Shown here piece by piece: positions 8,405 to 23,371 of a DNA stretch of 64,000 bases. Source of the stretch: Sphingomonas sp. 35-24ZXX. GTDB lineage: Bacteria; Pseudomonadota; Alphaproteobacteria; Sphingomonadales; Sphingomonadaceae. The notes under the pieces are model-generated. The model was not told the DNA's origin, did no database searches, and worked only from the letters and a program-made list of their open reading frames with translations. The translations under genes and the position numbers were made by a program. Every line of letters starts with the position of its first letter. The stretch's first letter is position 1. The stretch lies in contig NZ_JROG01000003.1 in the NCBI RefSeq assembly GCF_000786215.1, positions 930,001-994,000 of the forward strand, written 5' to 3'.

Positions 8405-10402
8405 ATGACCATCCGCCACACCGAACACCAGCGCCACGATAGCCCAGCGCCGAGCGCCGCTGCATCCGAGACCAAGCGGCCCTGGCTGAGCCGGCTGCTC
8501 GGATCGAAGCGCGGCAACGTGCTGCCCATCCTGGCTGCCAGCATCCTGCCGATGGCCGCGATGATCGGCGGCGCGGTCGACATGAGCCGCGCCTATATGG
8601 TCAAGTCGCGCATCCAGCATGCCTGCGACGCGGGCGTGCTCGCCGGTCGCCGCGCGATGGCCGCGGGCAACTACACCGACGCCGCCAAGGCACAGGCGCA
8701 GGACTTTTTCGATATCAACTACAAGGCGGGCTATAACCGCACCACCAACGTGGTTTTCAATACCAACAACCCCACCGGCAGCAGCAAGGTACTGGGCACC
8801 GCCTCCACGATCATGCCCACGACGATCATGGGCATGTTCGGCAAGGAAACGCTGGATATCGCCGTCAGCTGCGAGGCCGAGCTGAACCTCAGCAACACCG
8901 ACGTTACCTTCGTGCTCGATGTCACGGGCTCGATGGCCGATTCCATCCCGACGGGCAACAGCGGTTCGATCGTCAAGATCACCGCATTGCGCAACTCGGT
9001 AATGAGCTTTTACGACACCCTGGCCAACGCCTCCGTCGGCAGCAATGCCCGGCTGCGTTATTCGTTCGTGCCCTATTCGACCAACGTCAATGTGGGCGAG
9101 TTGCTCTATGATGCGAATCCGCAATGGCTGATCGGGGGTAATACCGATGAGACCTGGGCCTATCAGACACGGCGGCCGATTTGGAGCATTCCGGTCACCG
9201 AAACCGAAGTCGATGTCGATACCGAAACCGGCGAGGTGATCGAGACTTATGGTACTAACCTGAACATCGCAAAATGCCAAAACTATGCAGACAACGTCAA
9301 TTTCAACCAGGCAGATGGGTGGAATTTCCGTCCTGACCCCCAGGGTTCGCCGATCGTGGTGGAAAACGGCGATGTGAAGACCACGATCACATATACGGCC
9401 CATACTTGGAATGGACAGTCACAACCCTGGTCCGGGACCAATCGGCGCGAGTGCAAGCGCAAGCGCACGACCGTGGTCGAAACCACCACCACCACCACGA
9501 CTACGACCTATGTCGAGTCTCCGGTTTGGCAGTCGGGTGCCACTTTCGCCCGCTGGGAATATGGCCAGTACAGCTTTCCGGTCTACGACTTCCTGCGCTC
9601 GATCAAGACAGCTAACTCGGCGGTCGCGATACCCAGCGAAACCACCGGCGCCACCAGCCGCTGGGGCGGTTGCATCGAGGAACGCGACACTATCGCGGGC
9701 TCTACCATTGCTTATGGCAGCAACGGCATCACAGTCGACGGCAGCAGCAATGCGCACGACTTGAACATCGATGCGGTGCCCAGCAGCAATGCCACCAAAT
9801 GGCGGCCGTATTGGGAGGATGTGTATTATTTCCGCAACGACGGGACCAGCATCAAGAACTATGGCGGTGGCTATACGGCCTGCCCCAGCAAGGCAACTTT
9901 GCTGGCAACGATGACGCGCGACCAGGTGCAGAGCTATGTCAACGGTCTCATCACGGTGGGCGGCACCTATCACGACGTCGGTCTTCTCTGGGGCGCGCGC
10001 CTGGCATCGCCGCAGGGGCTGTTCCAGTCGACTGTCAACGCCAATCCGGGCAATGCCGGATCGGTCAGCCGTCACCTCATTTTCATGACCGATGGCGCGC
10101 TGACCAGCTATGACTTCGTGGCCAGCATGTACGGTGTGGAAATGTACGACCGCCGCGTCGCCGGCGGCAGCACCAGCCCGACCCAGCTCGAGCGGCAGCG
10201 TCGCCGGTATCTCGCGATCTGCGAGGCGATAAAGGGCAAGGGTATCCGGTTGTGGGTGATCGCTTTCGGCACCACTCTGACCACGGATCTGCAGACCTGC
10301 GCCAGCGGGGGCAGCGCGTACACCGCGGCGAACAGCACTTCGCTCAACACCGCGTTCCAGAACATTGCCAAGCAGATTTCGGAACTGAGGCTGACCAAGT
10401 GA
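8405..10402 (+). CDS. TadG-like pilus protein with von Willebrand A domain
   Basis: This 665-residue protein starts with a TadE/TadG-type segment: KRGNVLPILAASILPM at residues 35-50 begins a hydrophobic helix. A von Willebrand factor A domain follows with a MIDAS-like DVTGSM at residues 172-177 and FMTDGAL later. A run of nine threonines near residue 361 comes from an ACC/ACG-type trinucleotide repeat. TadG proteins are envelope-anchored parts of the Flp/Tad pilus machinery. The gene is translationally coupled to the next one (TGATG). No tadA, tadB, tadC, rcpA or flp gene is in the window, so this is a satellite of a Tad system located elsewhere, or an orphan set. Confidence 0.85.
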   Translation: MTIRHTEHQRHDSPAPSAAASETKRPWLSRLLGSKRGNVLPILAASILPMAAMIGGAVDMSRAYMVKSRIQHACDAGVLAGRRAMAAGNYTDAAKAQAQDFFDINYKAGYNRTTNVVFNTNNPTGSSKVLGTASTIMPTTIMGMFGKETLDIAVSCEAELNLSNTDVTFVLDVTGSMADSIPTGNSGSIVKITALRNSVMSFYDTLANASVGSNARLRYSFVPYSTNVNVGELLYDANPQWLIGGNTDETWAYQTRRPIWSIPVTETEVDVDTETGEVIETYGTNLNIAKCQNYADNVNFNQADGWNFRPDPQGSPIVVENGDVKTTITYTAHTWNGQSQPWSGTNRRECKRKRTTVVETTTTTTTTTYVESPVWQSGATFARWEYGQYSFPVYDFLRSIKTANSAVAIPSETTGATSRWGGCIEERDTIAGSTIAYGSNGITVDGSSNAHDLNIDAVPSSNATKWRPYWEDVYYFRNDGTSIKNYGGGYTACPSKATLLATMTRDQVQSYVNGLITVGGTYHDVGLLWGARLASPQGLFQSTVNANPGNAGSVSRHLIFMTDGALTSYDFVASMYGVEMYDRRVAGGSTSPTQLERQRRRYLAICEAIKGKGIRLWVIAFGTTLTTDLQTCASGGSAYTAANSTSLNTAFQNIAKQISELRLTK

Positions 10403-11006
10403 TGCGTCCGATGATCCGTATGCCAGCCTTCCTGAAGCGCGTGGGCCGGGATCGGCGCGGGGTGACCGTGGTCGAATTCGGCCTGATCGCCCCCACGTTC
10501 CTGATGCTGCTGCTCGGCGTGTTCGACATGGGCTACACCGTCTATGCGCGGGCGATCCTGGATGGCGCCGTGCAGAAGGCGGGACGCGATTCCGCGCTCG
10601 AAACCGGTGCCAGCTCGATCGCGACGCTCGATGCCAAGATCAAGACCAACTTGGCCGGCCTGGGCGAAGGGGCGACTTTCTCGTACGATCGCCGCAACTA
10701 TCGCGACTTTGCCAAGGTTGGCCTTCCCGAAGAGCTGGACGACCAGAACAACAACGGGACCCGCGAACCAGGCGAATGCTTCACCGACGAGAACGGCAAC
10801 GGGTCGTGGGATAGCGATCTTGGCAAGGACGGGGTCGGTGGTGCGCGCGACGTCGTGCTCTACACCGTGCGGATGACCTACCAGCGCAAGTTTCCGCTCT
10901 ATGCGCTGATCGGCGTCGACAGCACGGCAACAATCTCGGCGGCCACGGTGCTGCGCAACCAGCCCTATGGCGACCAGGCATCCGAAACCAGAGAGGTGAT
11001 CTGCAC

Positions 11007-11010
<4 letters not shown>
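10402..11010 (+). CDS. TadE-like minor pilin
   Basis: This 202-residue protein has the TadE signature DRRGVTVVEFGLIAPTF at residues 14-30, a prepilin-type helix with the conserved glutamate, followed by a soluble domain with a calcium-loop-like stretch (DDQNNNGTREPGE). The ATG at 10402 shares a base with the TGA of the upstream TadG-like gene, which fixes the start. It overlaps the next gene by four bases. TadE proteins are processed by the TadV peptidase and act in pilus assembly. Confidence 0.85.
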
Positions 11011-11894
<884 letters not shown>

Positions 11895-11900
11895 GCACGT

Positions 11901-11934
11901 AAGAATGGCCGGGCATAGCCGCCCGGCCATTCTT
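11901..11934. terminator. Bidirectional hairpin between the tad set and pdhB
   Basis: The 14-bp arms AAGAATGGCCGGGC and GCCCGGCCATTCTT are perfectly complementary around the loop ATAGCC. The hairpin lies between convergent genes, 7 bases after the tad stop and 15 before the pdhB stop, and the A/T-rich arm ends supply a U-rich end in both directions. It is most likely a shared intrinsic terminator. Confidence 0.8.
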
Positions 11935-11948
11935 GAAGCTTCAGGCAA

Positions 11949-13337
11949 TCAGCCCTTGTAGCAGACCTTCTTGACCGCCGCGATCACGCGGGCGCTGTCG
12001 ACCAGCGCCAGCTTCTCGAGGTTCGCGGCATAAGGCAGCGGCACGTCTTCGTTGGTGACGCGCAGCACCGGCGCATCCAGATCATCGAAGCCATGCTCCA
12101 TCGCCACCGCACAGATTTCGCTGGCGATCGAGCACACGGGCCAGCCTTCCTCGACGACGACCATGCGGTTGGTCTTCTTCAGGCTTTCGAGCACCGTGGC
12201 GGTATCGAGCGGCCGCAGCGTGCGCAGATCGACGACTTCGGCATCGATGCCTTCGGCGGCGAGCTTTTCCGCTGCATCCAGCGCAACGCCGACGCCGATC
12301 GAATAGCTGACGATGGTGACATCGGCGCCTGCGCGCATCACGCGGGCCTTGCCGATCGGCAACACATGGTCTTCGAGCGCGGGCACATCGAAGGTGCGGC
12401 CATAGACCAGTTCGTTTTCCAGGAACACGACCGGGTCTTCGGTGCGGATCGCCGCCTTGAGCAGCCCCTTGGCATCGGCCGCGTCATACGGCGCGATCAC
12501 GATCAGGCCGGGAACGTTGGCGTACCATGGCCCGAAATTCTGGCTGTGCTGCGCGCCGACGCGGCTGGCCGCGCCATTGGGTCCGCGGAACACCACCGGG
12601 CAACGCATCTGCCCGCCCGACATGTAGTTGGTCTTGGCGGCCGAGTTGATGATGTGGTCGATCGCCTGCATCGCGAAGTTGAAGGTCATGAACTCGATGA
12701 CCGGACGCAGACCACCCATCGCCGCGCCGGCACCGATGCCGGCAAAGCCGTATTCTGTGATCGGCGTATCGATCACGCGGCGCGGACCGAACTCTTCGAG
12801 CAGGCCCTGCGTCACCTTGTACGCACCCTGATATTCGGCGACTTCCTCGCCCATCACGAACACGCGCTCGTCGCGGCGCATTTCCTCGGCCATCGCATCA
12901 CGCAAGGCTTCGCGCACGGTGGTGCCCACCATCTTGGTACCTTCGGGGATCGCCGGGTCGCTCACCGTGGCGCGCTTGGCCGGAACGATCGCTTCGGCCG
13001 CTTCATCCTTGCTCACCGGCGCAGGCGCCGGCGTCGGGGCGGGAGCCGCTTCGGCGGCAGCGGGCGCAGGCGCGGGTGCAGCGGCTGCCTCTTCGCCTTC
13101 GCCGGCGATCAGCGCGATGACCGCGCCGACCTTCACATTGTCGGTGCCTTCGGGGATCAGGATCTTCGATATCGTGCCCTCGTCGACCGCCTCGAACTCC
13201 ATCGTCGCCTTGTCGGTCTCGATCTCGGCCAAGATATCGCCGGAAGCGACGCTATCGCCTTCCTTCACCAGCCATTTCGCCAGTGTCCCTTCTTCCATGG
13301 TCGGGGACAAAGCGGGCATTTTCAGTTCGATGGCCAT
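11949..13337 (-). CDS. pdhB: Pyruvate dehydrogenase E1 component subunit beta
   Basis: This 462-residue protein joins an N-terminal lipoyl domain to a transketolase-like E1 beta. The lipoyl lysine is in [11 protein letters not shown] near residue 42. An Ala/Pro-rich linker (about residues 82-112) follows, then the beta subunit, with [17 protein letters not shown] marking its thiamine-diphosphate side. This fused lipoyl arrangement is usual in Alphaproteobacteria. With E1 alpha it decarboxylates pyruvate and acetylates the lipoyl group. The ATG at 13337 overlaps the pdhA stop by one base (TAATG), which fixes the start. Confidence 0.96.
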   Translation of the reverse strand: MAIELKMPALSPTMEEGTLAKWLVKEGDSVASGDILAEIETDKATMEFEAVDEGTISKILIPEGTDNVKVGAVIALIAGEGEEAAAAPAPAPAAAEAAPAPTPAPAPVSKDEAAEAIVPAKRATVSDPAIPEGTKMVGTTVREALRDAMAEEMRRDERVFVMGEEVAEYQGAYKVTQGLLEEFGPRRVIDTPITEYGFAGIGAGAAMGGLRPVIEFMTFNFAMQAIDHIINSAAKTNYMSGGQMRCPVVFRGPNGAASRVGAQHSQNFGPWYANVPGLIVIAPYDAADAKGLLKAAIRTEDPVVFLENELVYGRTFDVPALEDHVLPIGKARVMRAGADVTIVSYSIGVGVALDAAEKLAAEGIDAEVVDLRTLRPLDTATVLESLKKTNRMVVVEEGWPVCSIASEICAVAMEHGFDDLDAPVLRVTNEDVPLPYAANLEKLALVDSARVIAAVKKVCYKG

Positions 13338-14443
13338 TAATACTGCTCCACCAGCACATCGGTATACAAATCGGACGCATCCGGCTCGGGCGAGGTTTCG
13401 GCAAAGTCCGCCGCCTCGCTGACCACCGCGCGGATGTCCTTGTCGATCGTCTTGAGCGCATCCTCGCTCACGCCCATCCGGATGAGTTCGGCCTTGGCCG
13501 CCTCGATCGGATCGGACTTTTCCTTGACGTTCTGCACTTCCTCGCGGCTGCGATACTTGGCCGGGTCCGACATCGAGTGGCCGCGATAGCGATAGGTCTT
13601 GAGTTCCATCAGCAGCGGACCGTTGCCGGCACGAACATATTCCAGTGCCGCTTCGGCCGCGCCGCGCACTTCCAGAACATCCATGCCGTTGACCTGCATG
13701 CCGGGGATGCGGAAGGAATCGCCGCGCCGGTAGAACTCGGTCTCGGCGCTGCTGCGCGACACCTTGGTGCCCATCGCATAGCCGTTGTTCTCGATCACGA
13801 AGATGATCGGCAGCTTCCACAGCGCGGCCATGTTGAAGCTTTCATAGACCTGGCCCTGGTTGGCCGCGCCATCGCCGAAATAGGCCATGCACACGCCGCC
13901 ATCCTGCGAATACTGGTGGCCGAAGGCGAGGCCCGCACCCAGCGCGACCTGCGCGCCGACGATGCCGTGGCCGCCGTAGAATTTGTGCTCGGTCGAGAAC
14001 ATGTGCATCGACCCGCCCTTGCCGCGCGAGATGCCCGCGGCCCGGCCGGTCAGTTCGGCCATGATCACCTTGGGGTCGATGCCATAAGCCAGCATGTGGC
14101 CATGGTCGCGATAGCCGGTGATCACGCTGTCCTTGCCCGGCGTCAGCGCCGATTGCAGGCCCACCGCGACCGCTTCCTGGCCGATGTACAGATGGCAGAA
14201 ACCGCCGATGAGGCCCAGGCCATACAATTGTCCGGCGCGTTCCTCGAACCGGCGGATGAGCAGCATCTCCTTGTAGAAATGCATCAGCCCTTCCTGGCTC
14301 GCCTCGAAACGTTCGGGCGTTCGCGGCCGGGGGTGGTTGCTGCCCTCCTCGGGGAGGACCGGAGCTTTCGATGAGGCCTTTGCGGGCGGCTTGCGAACGG
14401 GCTTTGCAGCGGGTGTCTTTACCAAGACGAAAAAACCTTTCAC
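13337..14443 (-). CDS. pdhA: Pyruvate dehydrogenase E1 component subunit alpha
   Basis: This 368-residue subunit binds thiamine diphosphate through [17 protein letters not shown] to VIENN, with GDG near residue 191. [15 protein letters not shown] near residue 288 is the conserved phosphorylation-loop region. It has a Lys/Pro/Ala-rich N-terminal extension of about 40 residues, common in this group. It is the first pdh gene, translationally coupled to pdhB; the E2 and E3 genes are not in the window. The upstream neighbours are ftsB and eno on the same strand. Confidence 0.96.
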   Translation of the reverse strand: MKGFFVLVKTPAAKPVRKPPAKASSKAPVLPEEGSNHPRPRTPERFEASQEGLMHFYKEMLLIRRFEERAGQLYGLGLIGGFCHLYIGQEAVAVGLQSALTPGKDSVITGYRDHGHMLAYGIDPKVIMAELTGRAAGISRGKGGSMHMFSTEHKFYGGHGIVGAQVALGAGLAFGHQYSQDGGVCMAYFGDGAANQGQVYESFNMAALWKLPIIFVIENNGYAMGTKVSRSSAETEFYRRGDSFRIPGMQVNGMDVLEVRGAAEAALEYVRAGNGPLLMELKTYRYRGHSMSDPAKYRSREEVQNVKEKSDPIEAAKAELIRMGVSEDALKTIDKDIRAVVSEAADFAETSPEPDASDLYTDVLVEQY

Positions 14444-14580
14444 GCTGAAGGATCAGTGCCGTGAGGCGGGGGAGGAATTGACCGCCCGTCTATAGAAGCA
14501 TGGGCGCGGTTTACGCAACGGCCAAGGCGGTTTTTGCGCAATATTCCCGCAGCATCAGCGGCGCTGCGCGCTGCATCCGA

Positions 14581-14892
14581 TCATTTGAGCGGAACGATGA
14601 TCTCGTCGGGATGGGCCACGTTCAGCTCGCGCCGGACCAGCTCGCTGACCAGATCGGGATCGACGGCCTTGGGATCGAGCAGCTCGACCCGGTTGCGCAA
14701 CGCGTTGCGCTGCTTTTGCAGACGGGCAAGCTCCACCTTCTGCACTTCCAGCCGCTGGCGATAATCGCCCCAGGCCAGCACACCCGTCGGCCCCAGCAGG
14801 GCATAAGCTGCAATCGCCAGCAGCGCGACAAGCGAGATGCCTGGCGCAATGGCTTGTTTTGCAGGTTTGATGACGGGTTTACGGGACGGCAT
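14581..14892 (-). CDS. ftsB: FtsB/DivIC septum formation initiator
   Basis: This 103-residue bitopic protein has one membrane helix (about residues 18-40) followed by a coiled coil (YRQRLEVQKVELARLQKQR) and the family ending VRRELNVAHPDEIIV. In E. coli FtsB forms a complex with FtsL and FtsQ at the division site. Its place between eno and pdhA is the usual one in Alphaproteobacteria, and the analogous eno-ftsB neighbourhood is found in gammaproteobacteria too. Confidence 0.9.
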   Translation of the reverse strand: MPSRKPVIKPAKQAIAPGISLVALLAIAAYALLGPTGVLAWGDYRQRLEVQKVELARLQKQRNALRNRVELLDPKAVDPDLVSELVRRELNVAHPDEIIVPLK

Positions 14893-14975
14893 TGATTGCT
14901 TGAATCACAATTGATTCGGGCTGGCAAGCCGAAACGGCCAACCCGAATCAAATATGCGATCAATGCCCGGCAAGA

Positions 14976-16440
<1,465 letters not shown>

Positions 16441-16465
16441 TACCGTGAAGCTTGAGGAGGAAATC

Positions 16466-17107
16466 ATGTCCGACGAAGAAACCAAGGCAGAAGCCCCCGC
16501 CAAGGCTGCGCCGAAAAAGCCGCGCGCCAAGAAGGCAGCGGGCACCGATGGCGCCGCCCAGCCGGTGGCCAGCATGGCGGCGGAAGCCGAAAAGCCCGGC
16601 GCGCCCAAGCGCAAGGCAGCGCCCAAGCCGACCGAGCAGCCCGCATCCAGCCAGCAGACACCGACGCCCAACAGCGTCGAGCTGGTGACAACGGGCGTTG
16701 CAGCCAGCGGTGCCGCAGCTGTTGCCCATAATTCGGGCGCGTTCAGCGCCATGACTGACAAGGTGAGTGCCATGATTCCCGAAGACATGACGGCCAAGGC
16801 CAAGGATGCAGCAGTTGAGGTCAAGGACATGGCGTGCGATGCCGCGCATGGCCTGGCGCGCATCATCAGCGACAGCGCCGGCGCGATCGACGACAATATC
16901 GGTCCCAAATATGGTGACTATGCTCGCACCGCCGCGCAGTCGGTGACCGATGCGGCCGAACGCCTGCGTGCCAAGCCGGTCGAGGAAATCGCCGAGGACA
17001 CCAAGGAATTCGTGAGGACCAAGCCCGTCGCCGCAGCCGGCATCGCTGCGGTCTTCAGCCTGGTCGTGGCCAAGATCGTCTCTTCGATGTTCGGTAAACG
17101 GCGCTGA
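16466..17107 (+). CDS. DUF883/ElaB-YqjD-like membrane-anchored protein
   Basis: This 213-residue protein has a Lys/Ala/Pro-rich N-terminal half, an amphipathic helical middle, and a C-terminal VRTKPVAAAGIAAVFSLVV hydrophobic segment, the layout of ElaB/YqjD/YgaM proteins. In E. coli YqjD these tail-anchored proteins bind ribosomes at the inner membrane in stationary phase. The ATG at 16466 is chosen over one at 16445 because GAGGAGG sits 7 bases upstream. It is followed by a YqjE-like and a YqjK-like gene, the same order as the E. coli yqjD-yqjE-yqjK genes, which supports the assignment even though the N-terminal half is unlike E. coli. Confidence 0.7.
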   Translation: MSDEETKAEAPAKAAPKKPRAKKAAGTDGAAQPVASMAAEAEKPGAPKRKAAPKPTEQPASSQQTPTPNSVELVTTGVAASGAAAVAHNSGAFSAMTDKVSAMIPEDMTAKAKDAAVEVKDMACDAAHGLARIISDSAGAIDDNIGPKYGDYARTAAQSVTDAAERLRAKPVEEIAEDTKEFVRTKPVAAAGIAAVFSLVVAKIVSSMFGKRR

Positions 17108-17133
17108 TCGCGCCCGAAACCCGGATCGATCCC

Positions 17134-17589
17134 TTGGCCCAATCTGCCCCCTCTGACGCGCCGCTACCCGGCGTGAACCCTGCCCCGCCCCCAACCGGAG
17201 CGGAGCAGGCCAAGCCCGGAATGATCGAACAGCTGCGCGGTCTGTACGACGACGGACGCACGCTGGTCGATGCCGAGATCGGTTTCCAGAAGGCGCGCCT
17301 CGCCGCCGCCGGGCGTCAGATCCGCACGATGGCACTGCTTGCCATCGTCGGCCTGATCCTGATCGGCTGTGCGCTGATTGCTCTGGTGGTCGGCACGATG
17401 ATCGCGCTGATCCCGGTGCTGGGCGCGTGGGGCGCGATGGCCGCGACGGTGGCAGGGTCGCTGGTGCTCGCCGCACTGTGCTTCTGGCTGGCCGCTGGAC
17501 GCATCGGCAAGTTGGGCGCGCTGTTTGCCAGCGAGCCGGAGACGCCCGAAGAGATCGCGACGAGCCAAGGACCGACGCATGAGCGATGA
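17134..17589 (+). CDS. Phage holin family protein (YqjE-like)
   Basis: This protein of up to 151 residues has two long hydrophobic segments (TMALLAIVGLILIGCALIAL and AATVAGSLVLAALCFWLA) after an amphipathic region LYDDGRTLVDAEIGFQKARL that is typical of the YqjE/DUF1469 group. The start at 17134 is TTG with no strong ribosome site; an internal ATG at 17221 would give 122 residues and keep all conserved parts, so the exact N-terminus is uncertain. It ends inside the next gene. Confidence 0.72.
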   Translation: MAQSAPSDAPLPGVNPAPPPTGAEQAKPGMIEQLRGLYDDGRTLVDAEIGFQKARLAAAGRQIRTMALLAIVGLILIGCALIALVVGTMIALIPVLGAWGAMAATVAGSLVLAALCFWLAAGRIGKLGALFASEPETPEEIATSQGPTHER

Positions 17590-17944
17590 TGCAGCCCCTG
17601 TGCGGCACGACGAAGACAGCGCCCAGACTCTGGCCGAAATGGCCGCGCGACGGCTCGCGGCGCGCAGCCAGTGGCAAAAGGCGCTGGCCCGCGCCAGGGA
17701 GCGTTTTGCGCCTGCCAACCTGCGCGATGAAGCGATCGAAAGCGCCGCCACGACCTTGAGCGGTGCGGCGGACAAGGGTGCTGCCCTGGCCTGGGCGCAT
17801 CGCGGCAAGATCGCGCTGGCCGGCTTGCTGGGCGGACTGTTCCTCGCGCGCAAGCCGATTGCCGAGGTCGCCAGGCCGCTGGCAGCCCAGACCAAGGGTG
17901 CGGTCGGCAGGACCATCGACAAGATCAAGGCCCGCAAGCGCTGA
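17579..17944 (+). CDS. YqjK-like small protein
   Basis: This 121-residue basic protein has a charged N-terminal half and a short hydrophobic patch (IALAGLLGGLFLA) near residue 80. Its ATG at 17579 overlaps the end of the YqjE-like gene by 11 bases, which supports co-translation. The YqjK label rests on position and general composition rather than a clear motif, so the family is uncertain. A weak hairpin without a T-run (17991-18013) follows and may end the trio. Confidence 0.6.
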   Translation: MSDDAAPVRHDEDSAQTLAEMAARRLAARSQWQKALARARERFAPANLRDEAIESAATTLSGAADKGAALAWAHRGKIALAGLLGGLFLARKPIAEVARPLAAQTKGAVGRTIDKIKARKR

Positions 17945-18086
17945 GTTGCGCGATCAGGGCTGGAAAATCGCATAGAACCGCATTAAGGCGCAGCCCCAGA
18001 CAGCAGGGGGCTGGCATGCACCGCCCCTGCCCAGGAGAGGATGCCGTCCGGCATCCGGTTCATTCGGTCATGGGACGCACAGATAC

Positions 18087-18308
18087 ATGAGCAAACTTCA
18101 CCTCGTCATGGGCGGCCGCGTCAGCGACCCGCAAACCCTCGATTACTGCGAACTCGACAAGATGGATCTGGTCGGCGTCTATCCCGATTACGCCAGCGCC
18201 GAGGAAGCCTGGCGCAGCAAGGCGCAGTCGACGGTCGACGATGCCGAGATGCGCTATGTGATCGTGCACCTGCACCGGCTGCTCGATCCGGAAACCCCCG
18301 CGGCCTGA
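18087..18308 (+). CDS. DUF4170 domain-containing protein
   Basis: This 73-residue protein matches the alphaproteobacterial DUF4170 family as I recall it: KLHLVMGGRV at the start, DLVGVYPDYASAEEAW in the middle, and YVIVHLHRLLDPE at the end. The function is unknown. It converges on the rhomboid gene with nine bases between the stops. The 142 bases before it hold two small hairpins but no recognisable gene. Confidence 0.82.
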   Translation: MSKLHLVMGGRVSDPQTLDYCELDKMDLVGVYPDYASAEEAWRSKAQSTVDDAEMRYVIVHLHRLLDPETPAA

Positions 18309-18317
18309 CCTTTCGCG

Positions 18318-18995
18318 TCAGGGCAGATCGTGTCGCGGCCGCCGGATGCGGTGGCCGCGCGACAGCGGCACGGCGAGCACGAGTCCGGCGACAAAGCCCC
18401 CGACATGCGCCCAGATGGCGATGCCCAGCGCGGTGCCGGCAAAGGCGAACTGGCTGAGCAGGTTGATGCCGACCCAGGCGGCAAGCAGCCAGGCGATGTG
18501 CACGAACACTCCGGGCACCGGCCCGATCGCGGGCGGCTTGCGCCGTGAAAACAGCAGGAAATAGGCCGCGAGCAGCGCCGAGATCGCACCGCTTGCGCCG
18601 ACCACCGGGGTCATCGACACCGGGTCGACGGCGTAATGCACCGCCGCTGCGCCGATGATTCCGGCGGCGTACAGCAGCACGAACCGCTCGGTGCCCATCG
18701 CCGCCTCGATCAGCCGGCCGATCATCACCAGCACCAGCATGTTCATCGCCAGATGGAAAAGGCCCGCGTGCAGGAACGCCGACGTCACCGGCGTCAGCCA
18801 CACAGGCACGGTCCAGGGATAATCGATCGGCAGCGCGCTGCTGTGCCCGTTCAGGGCATCATGCAGCCGCGCCGACCAGAAGCCCCCCTCGATCTGCATC
18901 GGCTCGGTCCAGCCGGTGATATACCCGACCAGCCATACCAGCACGTTGAGGAGGACCAGGGCGTTGGTCGCCGCACCACGCGGCACGGAGGGCAT
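18318..18995 (-). CDS. Rhomboid family intramembrane serine protease
   Basis: This 225-residue membrane protein has six predicted helices. The catalytic serine is in GASGAISALL near residue 136 and the catalytic histidine in WAHVGGFVAG near residue 195; the HAGLFHLAMNM stretch near residue 77 is the conserved oxyanion region. It would cleave single-span membrane proteins; the substrate is unknown. It begins three bases after greA and is probably in the same transcript. Confidence 0.92.
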   Translation of the reverse strand: MPSVPRGAATNALVLLNVLVWLVGYITGWTEPMQIEGGFWSARLHDALNGHSSALPIDYPWTVPVWLTPVTSAFLHAGLFHLAMNMLVLVMIGRLIEAAMGTERFVLLYAAGIIGAAAVHYAVDPVSMTPVVGASGAISALLAAYFLLFSRRKPPAIGPVPGVFVHIAWLLAAWVGINLLSQFAFAGTALGIAIWAHVGGFVAGLVLAVPLSRGHRIRRPRHDLP

Positions 18996-18998
18996 GGT

Positions 18999-19475
18999 TC
19001 AGATGAACTCGATCTTCGACACGAGGTAGAACTTGTCGCCCGAAGGCACGCTCACCTCGACCTCGTCGTCGAGCTGACGTCCGATCAGCGCGCGGCCCAG
19101 CGGGCTCGAATAGCTGATGCGGCCCTTGCGCGCGTCGGCTTCGGCTTCGCCGACAATCTGGTATTTCACCGGCTTGTCGTCTTCGTCCATCAGCGTCACG
19201 GTCGCACCGAACACGATCTTGTCGCCCGACAGCGTCGTGGGGTCGATGATCTGCGCACGGCTCAGCTTGCCTTCGAGGTCGGCGATGGTCGCTTCAACCT
19301 GGCCCTGGCGTTCCTTGGCCGCGTGATATTCCGCGTTTTCGGACAGATCGCCATGCGCGCGCGCCTCCTCGATCGCTTCCACGATCAGCGGGCGTTCTTC
19401 CTTGAGCAGCTTCAGCTCGCGCGAGAGCTTTTCATATCCTTCTGCCAGCATCGGCAGCTTATCGACGGTTGCCAT
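18999..19475 (-). CDS. greA: Transcription elongation factor GreA
   Basis: This 158-residue factor rescues backtracked RNA polymerase by stimulating transcript cleavage. The N-terminal coiled coil contains the acidic tip ([18 protein letters not shown] near residue 37) and the C-terminal globular domain contains [14 protein letters not shown]. It is downstream of carB, a common arrangement in proteobacteria, and is followed closely by the rhomboid gene. Confidence 0.97.
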   Translation of the reverse strand: MATVDKLPMLAEGYEKLSRELKLLKEERPLIVEAIEEARAHGDLSENAEYHAAKERQGQVEATIADLEGKLSRAQIIDPTTLSGDKIVFGATVTLMDEDDKPVKYQIVGEAEADARKGRISYSSPLGRALIGRQLDDEVEVSVPSGDKFYLVSKIEFI

Positions 19476-19536
19476 TCGGCATATCCCTTCTTCTTTGGCT
19501 GAAACCTGGCCAATCGTCCGACAATAACACCATAAA

Positions 19537-19555
19537 CGGCCCGTGTTCGGGGCCG
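19537..19555 (-). terminator. Possible terminator after carB
   Basis: CGGCCC and GGGCCG form a 6-bp stem with a 7-base loop. Read on the minus strand it lies 28 bases after the carB stop and is followed by TTTATGG. The T-run is short, so it may only attenuate readthrough to greA. Confidence 0.4.
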
Positions 19556-19582
19556 GGTCAGGTTAACGACTTGTCGGGGGGC

Positions 19583-22936
<3,354 letters not shown>

Positions 22937-22999
22937 GGTTATTGTGCTCTCTTTTTAATCTTCGATGTCATCTTGGGGAGGTGGCGACCGGGCGCGTGG

Positions 23000-23371
23000 T
23001 CAGTGCACCGTGCCGGTCTGGGCCTCGCAGCCCCAGCCATCATATTCGAGGTCGAACAGCTGCTCGATCTGCAGGCACAGTTCGGTGAGCGCGCGGATCG
23101 ACTTTTCATCGACCGCCTGCACCCGCTCCAGAAACAGGAAGGTGCCGCCACCATCGGCGTCGTCCTCATGGCCTAGTTCGGTCAGCCCCAGCTCCTCGGC
23201 TGCTTCGGACAAACGCTCCAGATTCTCTTCGGACCCGCGAAAGCTCACGTCCACCGCACGGCGGATGCTCGCCTGGTCGCCATTGTCGGCCAGATTGCGC
23301 AGCACGTCCTGATCGGCGGCCCATTCCTGTTCCATGCGGAGCGGATCGACGGGGGGAAGCTTGAGGGTCAT
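23000..23371 (-). CDS. RraB-like (ribonuclease E inhibitor family) protein
   Basis: This 123-residue acidic protein has the features of the RraB family: MEQEWAADQDVLRNLADNGD near the start, a beta-alpha region with VDVSFRGSEEN, and the ending DLEYDGWGCE, similar to the family's YDGWG. In E. coli RraB binds RNase E and changes which transcripts it cuts; that activity is not shown for this member. It overlaps the carA stop by four bases and lies 63 bases before carB, so it is embedded in the car operon. Confidence 0.72.
   Translation of the reverse strand: MTLKLPPVDPLRMEQEWAADQDVLRNLADNGDQASIRRAVDVSFRGSEENLERLSEAAEELGLTELGHEDDADGGGTFLFLERVQAVDEKSIRALTELCLQIEQLFDLEYDGWGCEAQTGTVH

Noticed and set aside
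17134-17589. The holin-family label as a sign of a prophage lysis gene
   Set aside because: The two neighbours match the chromosomal yqjD/yqjK arrangement, and no other phage genes are present.
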